A stretch of DNA of 64,000 nucleotides from assembly GCA_030015575.1 (NCBI GenBank), contig CM057346.1, positions 563,524,315-563,588,314 on the forward strand, read 5' to 3'. Under the pieces are notes generated by a model. It was not told where the DNA came from, searched no databases, and saw only the letters and a list, made by a program, of their open reading frames with translations. Both the position numbers and the translations under genes were made by a program. Below are positions 31,652 to 43,526 of this stretch, in pieces; the first letter of the stretch is position 1, and the number at the start of each line of letters is the position of its first letter. Source of the DNA: Agapanthus africanus. Its lineage: Eukaryota > Streptophyta > Magnoliopsida > Asparagales > Amaryllidaceae.

Positions 31652-31669
31652 TCCCCGGTAACGGCGCCA
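31652..31669 (-). other. Primer-binding site, Athila-like element
   Basis: TGGCGCCGTTACCGGGGA on the minus strand, two bases inside the 5' LTR. It matches, apart from one base, the tRNA-Asp-type PBS that I recall for Athila elements. Confidence 0.75.
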
Positions 31670-31671
31670 TT

Positions 31672-33086
31672 TGATTGATACGAAAGAGTGTGTTTGTAGT
31701 TTAACCGCAATCAGAACGGTGTCGCGCGTAGCTAGACCGAGATGAGTACGGGTCGTCCTCTGGGAAACGTGGAACCTTTTATTTCTACTTTAGATGTGTT
31801 GAAAAAAGAGAGGAGGAATAAAGAATTTTGTGAAAGGTTTCTAGATCTACTTTAATGTAAAATATAGATCTAGATTATTTTAGAGATTTAAATAATATAA
31901 TAATAGGGCTTGTAGGGTTCGTTAGGATTTAGTAGTTATGGAAGATTAATTAAAAGTTACCCTTTTTATCCATTAATAGATTTAGAACTAGAACGACGGT
32001 GATGCGTGTAGATTAGGGTTTCTGGAGGGAAAAGGAATCCCACTCGTAACCCTTATCTCGACACGGAACTCCGTTCATATCTAGCCTTTACCAAAACGCA
32101 AGGAATTGCTAGCGCGCCCGATTAGGATGTTAATGATTATTTTGATAAAGTTCCTAAACTTTATAGGACTTAAAAAGGGTTTAATTATTTTCATCGTCCA
32201 TTAACCTACCCTAATCCTACGAACCCTAACAAGCGGAGAATTACTCGCGCATGTTGGGAGAAGAAGATGAAAAGACAGAGAGGGAAAACATAATGTAAAA
32301 TGCAAAAAGAATTCAATAAAATAACTACCTTTATTAATCAACTTGAACAATCTACACTTTTATTCCGTAGAAAATGATTACAAAGACTAGTTTGCTTCTC
32401 GATCTCTTCCAAGGAAGTAGACGAACAGTTGATGATCAGCCTGGATGCGTGAGCCGTCTTGGACTTCGTGATCACTTCGGCTTGATGGTTTTTTCCAAGA
32501 GGCTCTCGATGCCTTTTTATAGTGCAAACCCAGAATCTTATTGTTGAGAAGTTGGTAAAATATAGTTTGGATTCACACCAGAAAATCTTGCATAACAACT
32601 CCTCATTATTGCGGCGGATCCGCGGCCCAAGGGTGTGTTTGGCCACGGATCCGCGCTCAAGGGATGTGATCAATTGATTATTTTTCTTGGGCTTTCATCT
32701 GGTGACATGTGGAAATCCTAGGCATCTTCATATTTCAGAAATCTTCTCTCGGTTGCTTCCAGACTTGGTCTCCAAGTTTGCTTCTTAATTTGGAAAGATT
32801 TCTTCAACAAATTGATTTGTTTGTTAAATCCTGCATAACAACTTGGAAAATTCTGCACAATAATCTCAAATAATATTTAGTAGGCTTATTTCTACTAGGA
32901 TTTGGTCACTAGATTTATTTGCATACATTTTTCTACCAAATGATAATTAAAATATATTAACATATGGAAAATTGTTGTTTTGACATATAAACCCTCATAT
33001 GTTTAATATATCATAATAAAGTCCTTTTGTAATATGAAAATGGTAGGAAAAATGTAATACAAATATGCAGTTTTATCAACTGAACA
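31672..33086 (-). repeat. LTR of Athila-like element (5' in element sense)
   Basis: 1,415 bp, same ends as the left LTR (TGATTGATACG...GAACA in plus reading) and close to identical except for a net 36-bp deletion near 32,097 and scattered single-base changes. Confidence 0.9.
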
Positions 33087-33091
33087 GCTGA

Positions 33092-33300
33092 CACGCGTCG
33101 CGCAGCGCAGCGTTCGCGCATCTGCGCTTGCGCAACTGCGCTGACACGCATTGCGCAGCGTAGCGCTTGTGCAACTGAAGCGTTGCTTTCTTTAATTTTA
33201 TTTTAAATAGAGCCTTGCTCTGATTGGGCGCGCTGCCTTGGGCGCTGCGCTGACGTATCAACTTCTGACACGTGACGCGTTGCGCGCAGCGTACGGGATT
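33092..33300. repeat. GCGC-rich tandem repeat, right part
   Basis: Continuation of the repeat at 24,655-24,887, split by the Athila-like insertion. Units are looser here and interleaved with AGAGCCTTGCTCTGATTGGG hairpins. Confidence 0.7.
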
Positions 33301-34250
33301 TGAAGCGTTACTTTAATTTTTGAATTTTTGAAATTCAAACAGAGCTTTGCTCTGATTGGGGGAAACAAATGCCCCCCCATCGCTGCGCTCACGTGACGCA
33401 CACATGAGTGCAGCGGTGGCAAGATCTTAGCCGTTGGATTAACGGGTGAGCTGAAGGGGCGCAGGCGCCTATAAATAGGACCCTTGGTCCTTAGTAAATG
33501 TTTTACCATTTTTCAAGAACTTGAATTTTTAGAGCCTTGCTCTTGTTTAAGAATTTTATAGCCTTGCTTTCGTTTCTTCCCAAGAAATTCAGAGTTCAAA
33601 ATTTAAAATCATCTTAGGTAAAATTTAAATTAAATTAAATTAAACTTAATTAACAGAGCCTTGCTCTCATAAATCTTTGATCTAAAGAGAACCCCTTTGG
33701 GGTTTCATCAACAGAGCCTTGCTCTTAAAAATCTATAGATCTATAGAGATCTTGTTTCATGGGTTTTAACCCATGAACAGAGCTTTGCTCATGGATCAAA
33801 ACGTAGATCTTTTTGATCTGAAAATGGAGAACTTTTTATAAGTTTCCATGGATTTTTTAAGACCCCAAATTTTTAATCTTTAGGAGTTAAAATTTTCTTT
33901 TGATGGATCTTTCCATCATTATTACAGAGCTAGGCTCTTTTTAAGGAAATTTTATTTCCTTGAGACCAGAGTTTGACAAATGTCACTCTGTGACAGAGTT
34001 TTGCTCTGAAAGAGGAGATTTTCTCCTTGTCTTCTAGGGATTTCCCATTAATGAGAATATTCTCCTGGGGATCTCTTCATTAATTGACAGTCTCATCCAA
34101 TGATGGGTCTGTCTTATGAACTGATGCACTGTCATCCAAATTTTGTGGGTCCCCATTTGGTCCCCTACCTACTGCATTGCAGTATGGTGTAAATTTTTAA
34201 AATGCCAAGCGTTGGAATTACAACGCTGACGGCTAATTAATTTTTTTCTC
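33200..34250. repeat. Palindrome-dense leader of the PMD gene
   Basis: Nearly the whole stretch can be parsed as successive short hairpins. GAGCCTTGCTC or close variants recur about nine times (near 33,205, 33,342, 33,529, 33,551, 33,656, 33,714, 33,779, 33,925, 33,994). Others are CATGGGTT/AACCCATG (33,758-33,775), AAGGAAAT/ATTTCCTT (33,943-33,961), GATGGA/TCCATC, GAGAATATTCTC, CTGCA/TGCAG and AGCGTTG/CAACGCT (34,208-34,227). Most of this would be in the transcript started at 33,470. Confidence 0.7.
33470..33477 (+). promoter_or_regulatory. TATA box upstream of the PMD gene
   Basis: GCGCCTATAAATAGGACC is a strong plant TATA context. It lies 791 bp upstream of the first ATG of the PMD gene, with a leader that may contain an intron ending at 34,255. 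Confidence 0.6.
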
Positions 34251-34255
34251 CACAG
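34238..34255 (+). promoter_or_regulatory. Candidate 3' splice site in the PMD leader
   Basis: TTAATTTTTTTCTCCACAG has a polypyrimidine tract and AG, five bases before ATG. It implies a leader intron. On the minus strand the same tract reads GGAGAAAAAAATT, so it could equally be a polypurine tract of the minus-strand Tat element. Confidence 0.4.
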
Positions 34256-34260
34256 GAAAC

Positions 34261-34341
34261 ATGCCTGCTGACCTATCATTCCCGTTTGTTCGCTCGGAGG
34301 GAGGATTTCCCCAGGCGCCGGTGGACCGAGAGGTGCTATGA
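34261..34341 (+). CDS. Short first frame overlapping the PMD frame (ATGA)
   Basis: ATG at 34,261 opens a 26-codon frame ending in TGA at 34,339-34,341. The TGA overlaps the ATG at 34,338 that opens the long PMD frame. Either a one-base indel has separated the true N-terminus from the rest, or the short frame is an upstream ORF. The peptide start is MPADLSFPFVRSEGG; no domain is visible in it. Confidence 0.4.
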   Translation: MPADLSFPFVRSEGGFPQAPVDREVL

Positions 34342-35304
34342 TCAGGGACTACGATCCGGAATATAAGAATCTTCATCTTTGGGGGTCATGGTACAACCAT
34401 ATCATCCAGGGTCGCCGAAGCTTTGGTTCTGCTACGTCGTCTGAGCCAATATTTTCGATCCCCTATGCGGATGAACCCCCGGTGAAGTATGCCGTGGAGG
34501 TCAAAAATTGGAATTCGGATGACCTCCTCCAGCATGCAATTGGGGCTATTCCCATGCAGCCGCCGCCGGCAATAGACATTTTGGGGAGGCGAATCTGTCA
34601 GGGTGAAGCACGCCCTTGGGGACATGCCTATAGCATTGGATTGATCCCGCGACCGCCCGCCAGATATTTACAGTGGGCCCGGTACATCTTATCAGCGAAG
34701 AGGACTCATCTGATGAAGATTGGTTTGTATTCGGCCATCTACGTCTCGCTCTTTGAGTATCCCTCTCCTCCAACGTGGTGGGTTAAGGCTTTTATCGAAC
34801 AATGGAATATTCCTACCCACACCTTCCTGATGACGGACAAAAAAGTCTCTATCTCCTTGGAGGAGTTTGCTGAAATCTCGGGTTTGCCGATGAGGGGGGA
34901 GCATTACGAGGAGCTGCTTCTTCCTAACGAATACGTCTTTGCTACCAAGCCGCTGGTGTTTGTTCTGACGCCGGAGAACGCTATTCAGCACCAGTTTCCG
35001 GGCTTGGTGAAGGTGCTGGAGATCTATGAAGGGCTCTATCTGGAATCGGGCGTCCGGGGAGTCAGTTTCGCAGATTTTATCGCCCGCTTTATTCGACCGG
35101 AGTTCCTATCGGAGCGGAGCGAGAAGTTCGCCCAGCTTGATAACCCTTTTGGTTTCGGCTTGGACCGCCGACCCACATCGGAGGATGATCTCAAGGACTT
35201 TTATCTCCCCGGCGCCGCCGTCATGCCCTTGTCAGAAATAGCCGTCCGGGGCATGGATGAGGAGACCTTTTTTGTAGGGTTCCTGGGGTTGTGGCTGTAC
35301 AGCT
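34338..35304 (+). pseudogene. PMD exon 1, 5' half
   Basis: Encodes LHLWGSWYNHI, ILSAKRTHLMKIGLYSAIYV, then WWVKAFIEQWNIPTHTFLM, VSISLEEFAEISGLPMRG and EHYEELLLPNEYV. The order of a Trp-containing segment, SISLEEF and GLPxxG followed by Y-x-E is the characteristic PMD pattern. The exon is cut after codon Ser at 35,301-35,303 by Copia-B; the same frame resumes at 45,762 after the target duplication. Confidence 0.7.
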
Positions 35305-37534
35305 TGTAGGGTTTCTAGGCACTCTAGTGAAGTCTCACAAGTGATCAAACACGCTAATTTGTAAAAATTACGGTGCCGAGAAAACCTAGAACGGATCGTT
35401 AACTAGATATTTAGGCGAAACGATGCAAATAAACAACTTTATCTAGAAGGAAAGGAGCTACAACCTTTGTAGATCCGTTTCTCCACCTCCAAAGCTCCGC
35501 AACGAAGTCCCTTTGCTGTCCATGTGAGTTCCTGGGCTCTAGCGTCGGCTTTGTCGGAGAATGGGCGAGCTAGGTCGTTGATGTCCATGCCGAAGATGAT
35601 CTACGTCGAGGCATCGCTAAATCAAGCTCCACCTTCACGAAGTCGTGAAAACTTATGAAGGAAACACCCTATACTACTTGGCAAGATGTAGAGGATGAAG
35701 AAATAGGAAGTGGGTAGACTTTAGATTTGGATTTCTCACACTTTTTCATTACTTGCCATTGGAGTAGCAAGCTACATCCATGGAAGAAGAAGATGAAGAA
35801 GAAGAAGATATGATAAGTTATTCCTTAAAAGAAAAATAAAATAAATGAATACTTATCATCTCTTTGACCATGGTTTAGTGTAGAGTTTTAACTAAGGTTA
35901 GAGAGTGGTTAGGGTTAGATAAAAGGCAAGAATGGTGGACTAAGTTCAAAGCTTCAAGAAGCTTTCAAATAAAAACAAAAACTAGCAACTATTCTTATCT
36001 CTTTATCTTTTCTTTTTCCAAAATAAACAAAAGGGATAAATAAATGATTAAGTAAATGAAAAAGAAACCCTAATCACTAATTAACCATGGTTTAACACTT
36101 TACACAAAACCAAGCTAGAATGTATCATCAAACATGATACAATCATGTGCTCAAAACTATATCGAATATACAATGTGCACATCCGCGCGAGAAAATCCAT
36201 TTAAAGTGAACCGATACTAGTTAATGCAAAGCAATATATCAAATATATAATTATGTATTAAATCATTAAATCAACACTTGATTTAACGATCCGGTCATAT
36301 CGCATATAACCGGCTAGTATCCAATGTGTCGGCTTATCGAATCAATCCTTGATTCGATAACTAGGTTATATCGCATATAACCATTCGATACATTGATCGC
36401 GAGAATAGAATACGGTATCATATACACGCATTATTCTCGGTCCCGCACATATCTCATATGCGCTCCTATTTCGTTTCGCTTGAGCTAGGAAACCTCTGTG
36501 TAGGACTCTAAAGACTCGTCAATACGCCGGTAGCAGATGATGACCATATCAAACATCCGCAAGCCGCAAGCGGTCTGCTAAACGTAACGGCCACCCGGGT
36601 ATTGAGCGATCAGAAGATCGACGAGCAAGCCCGCTCACACTCCTGCGAATCCAACCAGTAACACTTACTGTACAGTCCGGTCTGTTCGTCTGATATGTCG
36701 CATATCTCGCCTAGGGGTGGTAAACGTCAGACCCCAATAGCTCGATAAGTCATGCCGACTTGAGGTCCATAACATTCGTGAAACTACTGATAACTCTTAC
36801 CAGTATATCACAGCAACCCTGGCCAGGGATTTCCTGTTATGGCCAGTCGAGCATAGCACAACATCAACCCCCAATACCGAGAGAGACGAATCCCCTCCTA
36901 TCGCTCATTGCCTCCATGTGAATCGGGACTGTACCCAAAAACCACCTGTTTGCACGACTCAGTAAAGCCGTGGTAGGGTGGAAATCAAAGCACAGTGGGA
37001 GACACACAAGACTCTATGACGATCTCGGGTCAACAGACTAAGCTGTACCAGTGTCACCAGAGAACTGCCATCTGACGTGAGGTATAATACCATCTGGGAG
37101 TTCTCGGCGAGTCCGTTCAGTGTACCCAGTCTCCACCGAGCACCCGCATACCATCTCCGATGTTAAACACCAATGGATATGGGATCATCCATCGCCCATC
37201 GCATGGGTCGAGAAGATATACGCTAGTCTATTCTGGAATATCGATGCCCCGTCTCGATATTCCCTCGACTAGGAACATTTCAAGGATGTATTCATGGACT
37301 ATCCAGGCCCCACTAGTATGATCTGCATCACAGTCCTGGAAGTCGAGTATACATCCTAAGGGCTTTATCAACATGTAATCAGAGAGACAGAAAGTATACA
37401 TGTTAAGATAAAGTGCAACCAGATAGCGTACTATCATGTCGAGCAAGAAAGTCCTACCTATATATGTCCCAGCATCCACTACAATATACATCCAATGTAC
37501 AGTAATGGCCTCTAGGGCATACATATAACTAACA
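35305..37534 (-). repeat. LTR of Copia-B (3' in element sense)
   Basis: 2,230 bp from TGTAGGG to TAACA in plus reading; in element orientation TGTTAG...CCTACA. A ~98-codon minus-strand frame near 37,228-37,524 lies in the LTR and is not considered a gene. Confidence 0.92.
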
Positions 37535-37550
37535 ATCTCCCACTTGCACT
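37535..37550 (-). other. Polypurine tract of Copia-B
   Basis: CAAGTGGGAGAT immediately before TGTTAG on the minus strand, the usual PPT position and form for many plant copia elements. Confidence 0.7.
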
Positions 37551-37554
37551 AGGG

Positions 37555-38100
37555 CCATCTGTAGCAGTGGTTGCAGTATCACATACTCAACCATCCCATA
37601 AAAGTCTCTCTTTGGGAAAAGGCCTTCGTGAGTGGATCCGCCGTGTTGTCCTCTGAGTCTACTCTCCTAAATCCGCCGTGTTGTCCTCTGAGTCTACTCT
37701 CCTAACCTCGATCACCCTGGAGATTAACTATCTCCATGATCAGGTGATGCTGCCTCAGAATATGTCTGGGTCACTGATGGGACCAGGGTTCCAGGGTTGA
37801 AGCCACGCTTCCATTGTCATACAATGACAGGAACCTAGTTCATCTTATGAACCAATATACACCCAAACTTCCTCTTTGGTAGTATCTTTAATAGCGATGT
37901 TACCAGCCTTTATCGTCTAGATTGCCACGGTATCGAGCTTGGAACTCTTCCAACATACCGTCCCTTTACTGAGGGTAAAGACAGTGCCTGTGACTGACAT
38001 TCAGTCGTCTTTATCACCCTGGAACACTTCCAGTGATTCTCCCCAGGATCGATTGATACCATCTCACTACATCTAGTGAGAATCCTAACATCCAATTACA
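37555..38100 (-). pseudogene. Copia-B RNase H remnant
   Basis: Minus-strand fragments in order: SIDPGENHWKCSRVIKTTE (matching the copia DPGExHW box), a DNGSVAS-like box from the CDNNGAI motif near 37,815, then RHILRQHHLIMEI, and finally a C-terminal GLFPKRDF-type end next to the polypurine tract. Several stops and frame changes intervene. Confidence 0.6.
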
Positions 38101-38139
38101 TCTATCTCATAGATGAAAACTCAGGATTTAGGAGGTATC

Positions 38140-38400
38140 ACTTTGATCCTATTTGGGGAATCCTAGTGATAATAGGAGATTAACCGATCGTAGTATAGGA
38201 AACTCTTTTCCTATCAAGAGTATGTTGTCTCCGTACAATACGAAGATGACCACCTTACTCTCTACTACCCTTTTGTATATACAAGGTTCGTCTACCATTT
38301 TGATGAAGTCAAACACTTTGACTATCACATCAAAACAGACGTTCCAACTCCGCGATGCCTGCTTCATTATGTAAAGCAACTTGCACACGTTTCCGCTGCT
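38140..38400 (-). pseudogene. Copia-B reverse transcriptase remnant
   Basis: A 79-codon frame reads LYIMKQASRSWNVCFDVIV, DEPCIYKRV and VIFVLYGDNILLIGKEFP, matching copia RT (GLKQASRxWN, EPCVYKK and YVDDILLIGND). The catalytic YVDD has decayed to YGDN, so the enzyme would be inactive even without the stops. Confidence 0.75.
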
Positions 38401-38821
38401 CCCACTGTTTACGAAGACCTCTGGCTGTGTTCTTATAGACGTTCTCTTCTAAATCAGTATTAGAAAAGCATTCATGGCACCCAACCGCCAGATATCGTAG
38501 TCATGGTATGTAGCCGTGGTAAGTAGGATCTGGATAGACTTAAGCATAGCTACTGGAAAAAGGTTTCATCATTATCCACGCCTGGTCGATGACGAAAACC
38601 TTTAACAAGTCTAGCTTTGAAAGTCTCAACCTTTCCATCTATACCAAGTAATCTTCTCAAGATATACTTGCTCCTGATGGGGATTTAACCCTTCAGATAT
38701 AGCAGCTAAAGTCCATACTTTGCTGGTGTACATGGATTCCATATCAGATCGCTAAGCATCCAGCCATTCTTACAGAGTCCCTCCTCTCGATGGCCTGCTC
38801 GAAACTAGTTGGGTCATCATC

Positions 38822-39142
38822 TCATGATGCAATCCTTGCTCCCACTGTCATCGAGAAACCGAGGTATCTCTCAGGCGGATGAGGAATCCTACTAGATCGG
38901 CGGAGAGGCTGAGTTTCGTTGGAATCTACTGAATCCCTTGGTTCTATCAAATCATCTGCTGTAGTTTGTATAGCTGGAACCTTTCCAGTTCTACATAACA
39001 GACCTTGCCTTGAGCTTGTCCGGATTTTGCTTTTAGACATAGCCCGGACAACCCCAAATCTTAACCAACTTAAGATATGGGCTCTTCCTTTCCATATCAT
39101 ATATGAAGCGGTAGGCACTGATTTGATTCGAACCCAATTCAA
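38822..39142 (-). pseudogene. Copia-B integrase-RT linker remnant
   Basis: A frame ending with RRSSRIPHPPERYLGF, the conserved RRSxRxxxPPxRY box that joins integrase and RT in copia polyproteins. Confidence 0.65.
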
Positions 39143-39149
39143 TAGGTAT

Positions 39150-39700
39150 GCAGCTTCTCAAGTGCATAACACCCCAAAAGGAAATAGGTCACTCAGTAAT
39201 ACTCATCATAGAGCATACCATATCATATAGGGTGTGATTGCTCCGCCCTGATACACCGTTGTGCTGTGGTGTAATCAGAGGAGTAGTACGGAGAGAGAAT
39301 CTCATTCTCCTTTAGAATGGTCCAGAAATGCCATGCACAAGTATTCTCCTCCCTGATCTCATCATAGGACATAATACTTATACCCGGTTATTGGTTCTCT
39401 ACTTCTAACTTATATTCTGTGAATGCCTCAAAAGGTTCGGACTTATGTTTCAACAGGAACATATGACTGAATCTTAAGAGATTATCAGAGAATAGTGTGA
39501 AGTATAAAGAACCAGTCCTGGCATGTGTAGACAGGAGACTTTACATACATCATCATGTATCAGTCCCAAGAGTTTACTAACTCTTTCTCTGTTTCTAGTA
39601 AACGGAGCTATGGTCATCTAATCTTTGTGACATGACTGGCAAGTTTCATAAGATGTAAATTCAAACTGATTTAAATATGCATCTAAAATGTAACTTCAGC
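39150..39700 (-). pseudogene. Copia-B integrase remnant
   Basis: Minus-strand fragments include ETCQSCHKD followed by MTIAPFTRNRER (the CxxC end of the zinc-binding domain), LGLIHDDVC, a stretch resembling FSHMFLLKHKSEPFEAF and YKLEVENQ, in the order of a copia integrase. Stops break it throughout. Confidence 0.6.
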
Positions 39701-42700
39701 CAGTCGGGTCGTATTGATATGACCTAGTCTGCAATGCCTCAAGAATGATTCGTTCATTTCTGAACTCTTCCTCTTGTGTGTGTTCTGTATACGAGGAACT
39801 GTAGTTTGATTTAGAACGTCAATGCTTTTAGATAAAGTGCCTGAACCGATCAACTTTTGATATAGGAAATGTTCAAAACATTATCCATCAATACAAAATT
39901 ATATCCTTTCTTTAGAAATAAAGAGACTGATATGATTTTGTATATCAGGTTCGGTATCTAATAGCATTTGTTCAGAATCAATGTATTCGTAATACAGGGT
40001 GACAGTGACCAACAGACTTGGCTGCAACACTTGCCCCGTTTTCTGTCTCATGAAACTTATCACCCGTTCTCAGTTTTTCTACCTTTTTGTAGCCCTATGT
40101 AACAGATTACATATCTGGGATCCTGATCCGGTATCATATACCCTGGATGCAGAGGATACTGAGAAACAGTTCTTTGTAATGAACACACCCGAAGGAGATG
40201 CATCATATGCACTTTCTTCGTTTGGGCGGCATAGGAATTCTGGTATTCCCCAATTTCCTGCTCTGTCTTATAACAATTATAAGTTGGAGTGGGACCAACG
40301 TTCCCCAGCTCAGTATAACAAGCAGGTTCGGTCAATTTTCCGTATTATTATCTTGATTAAGGCGTGATATGGTCGCTACCTGGAGAGAGAGAGAAAAAAA
40401 CACTCTGCGTGCGCTCTTGCAAGATCAGATTGGTTATATATTTTATCTAATCAGGATGGCTCCCACTGTTTTTATCAAATCTTCCTTCAAACCTTAAAAG
40501 GAAAGACTAGCCGGGATTAATTACACTCTACAAGTTCGCCAATCTTTCAGCCAGGCCAGTGTCGGTACTTTGAGGGAGGTTCCCCGTGCTTTCGCACGGA
40601 CCTTATTACTGTAAACCTCGTTTTCCCAGAGGCGTAACCCCGTTGACACCTTTCTAGACACCTACTTGATCGGCTAATTGTAAAGTGCAAAACTCTCCCA
40701 GGAGTAACAATTACTCGCAGTGGGTATCGGGATCCAACTATCACATAGAAGGTATGCAATCTCATTGCAAGTTTCAACACTTGAAACTCCCGATAAAGGT
40801 TTTTACCCCTAGCACCTATGACCTTGGCTAAGGTCAACAAATCATAAGTACTAGTCAAGTTCTACCCGTCATTTCGTGATTAATTAGACCCACCCACATG
40901 ACCCTTGGCTAAGGTCAACAAAGCCACATGACTATCCTAACTAATCGCATCATATGCTGTGTAGGAAGACATCACTTAGCTACCGCACACTACGCCTCGG
41001 CTATGGTCGACAGACGTAGCACGAATACTAAGTACTCTACTTCCTAAAATGACGGAGGGTTGCGAATGGGTTTTATGAAAACCTTTAACGCTTTGAACTT
41101 GATCTCGTTGCGGAATCAAATGGTTTTTTAAATGGAATGTTTTTGAGGCTTTTCTAGTTTTGCTAAAGGGGTCACTCCCGGTGAAGGGATCGTCGGCCCT
41201 TTCCTCGTCGAATGAGGTGCGGGATATATCATATATATCACTGTGCAAAGCGGAAACTATAGAAGCGATCAAAGACAAACCGAGGGTTGTAGCATCTGCC
41301 AGTTATTGCTAAAGGAGTCACTCCCGGTGAAGGGATCTCGGTCCTTTCCTCATCGAATAAGGTGCAGGATGTTCTATAATGAACACCGCGATGCAAAGCA
41401 AGAACTGTAGCTACCTGTTTTATTTTGAAATTCGATTCCACAACATCAATTAGGTTTATTTTCTTTCATTAATCTCATTAATGAATATCCCATCATTTAA
41501 GTCCACCTAACCATCACAGATAAATATAACGTACGCTTATGCCATCCGCATTCGCCTCGATGTCCCGTCTGCACCGTTAGGTTAGGTAACTAACGCCAGA
41601 GCGAGGCAGGGCTAGCGCGGGTGTAAAACATAAGCAACGTCTATATAATATATCATATATACTATATATAATATCTGTCACAGTACATCACATGATCACA
41701 GATAAATCACAGCAGAAGAAACATATGAAATATTGGATATACTAGGACGTCCGTGTTTTCAATACGAGCCAGTATAAAACACGGATTCCACGGTCGTGAT
41801 GAATAGCCAATCCCACACCCCTAGACCCCTACGAGAGCGGCAAGCAACCCTACCAATTCTAGGGTTAGGAGACCCGGACTCGACTCCTCGAGATGGTCTC
41901 CCACTGGACCCCAGAACCCGGTTACTTGTGCTCCCCTCCTTGGGTCTATCCTAGTGCAGAAAAGTAAATAATATACAACGGGTGACGACTTCCGCAACCT
42001 GGAAGTGCCCCAATAAAAGAATATTACATACAAGTTTTTACATGAATGAAAATGAAAAACACTCATCTCACATAAAAACCCCCGGCTATTCAAACACGAC
42101 GATCCAATATAACATATCCAGCAACACATAACATCACATGTCATCAACGTAAGTAAATAAGCGCATCCCAATTGTCGTTGACATATAGCAACGAAACCGG
42201 CGATATCACATATTACACTTACGGTCACAGAAAAGAAAGTGTAAAACTACAACAGTAGGAATCCGCAACCACCTCAGACATCGCATGCCTGACCAAATGA
42301 ATTCTTTAGACATCGCATGCCTAACAATTATAAACCCCGCATTTTAGTCTCATTATCGAAAACTCTTTTCAATATCAAGTCGGGCAATTCAACAGGATTC
42401 TCGACATTCTGATCGAATGCTCGTCGTAAACTTTAGTAGGCGGCCGCACCCCCGACGCCGTCGACGAAGTGCACCAAGGCGGAACACCGCCACCGCGAGC
42501 ACCCGAACGGATGCTTTCGGCGACGGGGTTCTCCTACAGTCACTTGGTCGGGGCTATGGAGTGAGGCTGTCTATTAAGTTTACCCGGCGAGTATCCGCGT
42601 ACGCTACGTGATTGCGACGGATTTTGATCACATCAAAACTTCGTGGCAACCGATCAAATGAGACTAAACTGCTATGTTTATAACATTCATTCCGTTATCT

Positions 42701-43512
42701 CATAACTATTTGCGAATTCCAATTATTGTATCACATTCCGGATAAACAGAAAATGCTAAACTTTTTGATCGAACAATCGAACACCCAAGTTTTCCCGATA
42801 CAGCTCAACACATGAAATAAGTTTAACAACATTCAGTTCGTGCCTCAATAGCAACGGTCCAGCCGTAGAAGGGTCAAGCCAACGCCTCACATGTGGCACG
42901 CCGTACTGCCCCAAACCCGAAGGTTCAAAGGGCAGTTCAAGACGGTCACATAATCGAGTTAAGGTTTGTTGTCTTCTAGAGGGTCCATCGCGTTACTTGC
43001 ACTACTTAGAACGTCGTTAAACTACGGAAAAATCCAATAATTGGAAATTTCCCGGCAGGGGAAAAAGTGGGTATTTATATCCGGTCGAACCTTTTAACAT
43101 ATTCTAAAATTTATCCGGAAACGCACACCGACAAAATTAGATAGTCCGATCGAATACACCAAGTTCCCAATACAACTCAGAAAATGCAACTCTGGAAAAA
43201 TTATTAAAAATCCCCAGGAAAACCAGCACAGACAACTAAGAGTTACTGTGCAAAACAAAATACACATCGCGACAAAATAGCCGCGGATCCGCCGCGTCAT
43301 CCTACTGTAGGGCCGCAGATCCGCGCCTACATTGTGGAATCAGGACCACGAATTTCACAGTTTGTCTTATATGTTCCTGCTGATTTTTCTGAATATTTTT
43401 AATTTGGAAAAATCCTCGAAATTAGAAAATGTACAGAGAGCATATTCTTAGTCGGGGTTTTGGGTCGATCGGACTTCTGATTCCGTCGGGACTTTGCCTA
43501 AGGCTCTAGCTA
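39701..43512. other. Copia-B leader and gag region, no intact frame
   Basis: Roughly 3.8 kb between PBS and integrase. I cannot recognise gag. Landmarks shared with Copia-C in the opposite orientation are the duplicated CTCCCGGTGAAGGGATC block (41,155-41,278 and 41,300-41,420), the ATGCGGATGGC and TTACACCCGCGCTA blocks near 41,540-41,625, and the paired GCGGATCCGC motifs near 43,279-43,335. Confidence 0.55.
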
Positions 43513-43525
43513 GGCTCTGATACCA
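43513..43525 (-). other. Primer-binding site of Copia-B (tRNA-iMet)
   Basis: TGGTATCAGAGCC on the minus strand, one base inside the LTR end. This is the standard initiator-Met PBS of plant copia elements. Confidence 0.9.
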
Positions 43526-43526
43526 C

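Larger units (their letters stand above)
24888..33086 (-). mobile_element. Athila-like gag-protease-only element (TR-GAG type)
   Basis: Two direct LTRs (24,888-26,338 and 31,672-33,086) bound the element, and 5-bp target duplications GCTGA lie at 24,883-24,887 and 33,087-33,091. In minus-strand reading the 5' LTR is the right one. It is followed by a PBS, gag and protease, and then directly by non-coding sequence, a purine-rich tract and the left LTR. No RT, RNase H or integrase is present, so the element depended on enzymes of a relative. LTRs are very similar apart from a net 36-bp indel, so it is not old. Confidence 0.9.

Noticed and set aside
37228..37524. 98-codon minus-strand frame, repeated at 45,450-45,797
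   Set aside because: It lies inside both Copia-B LTRs and has no domain similarity; LTR sequence is non-coding in copia elements.
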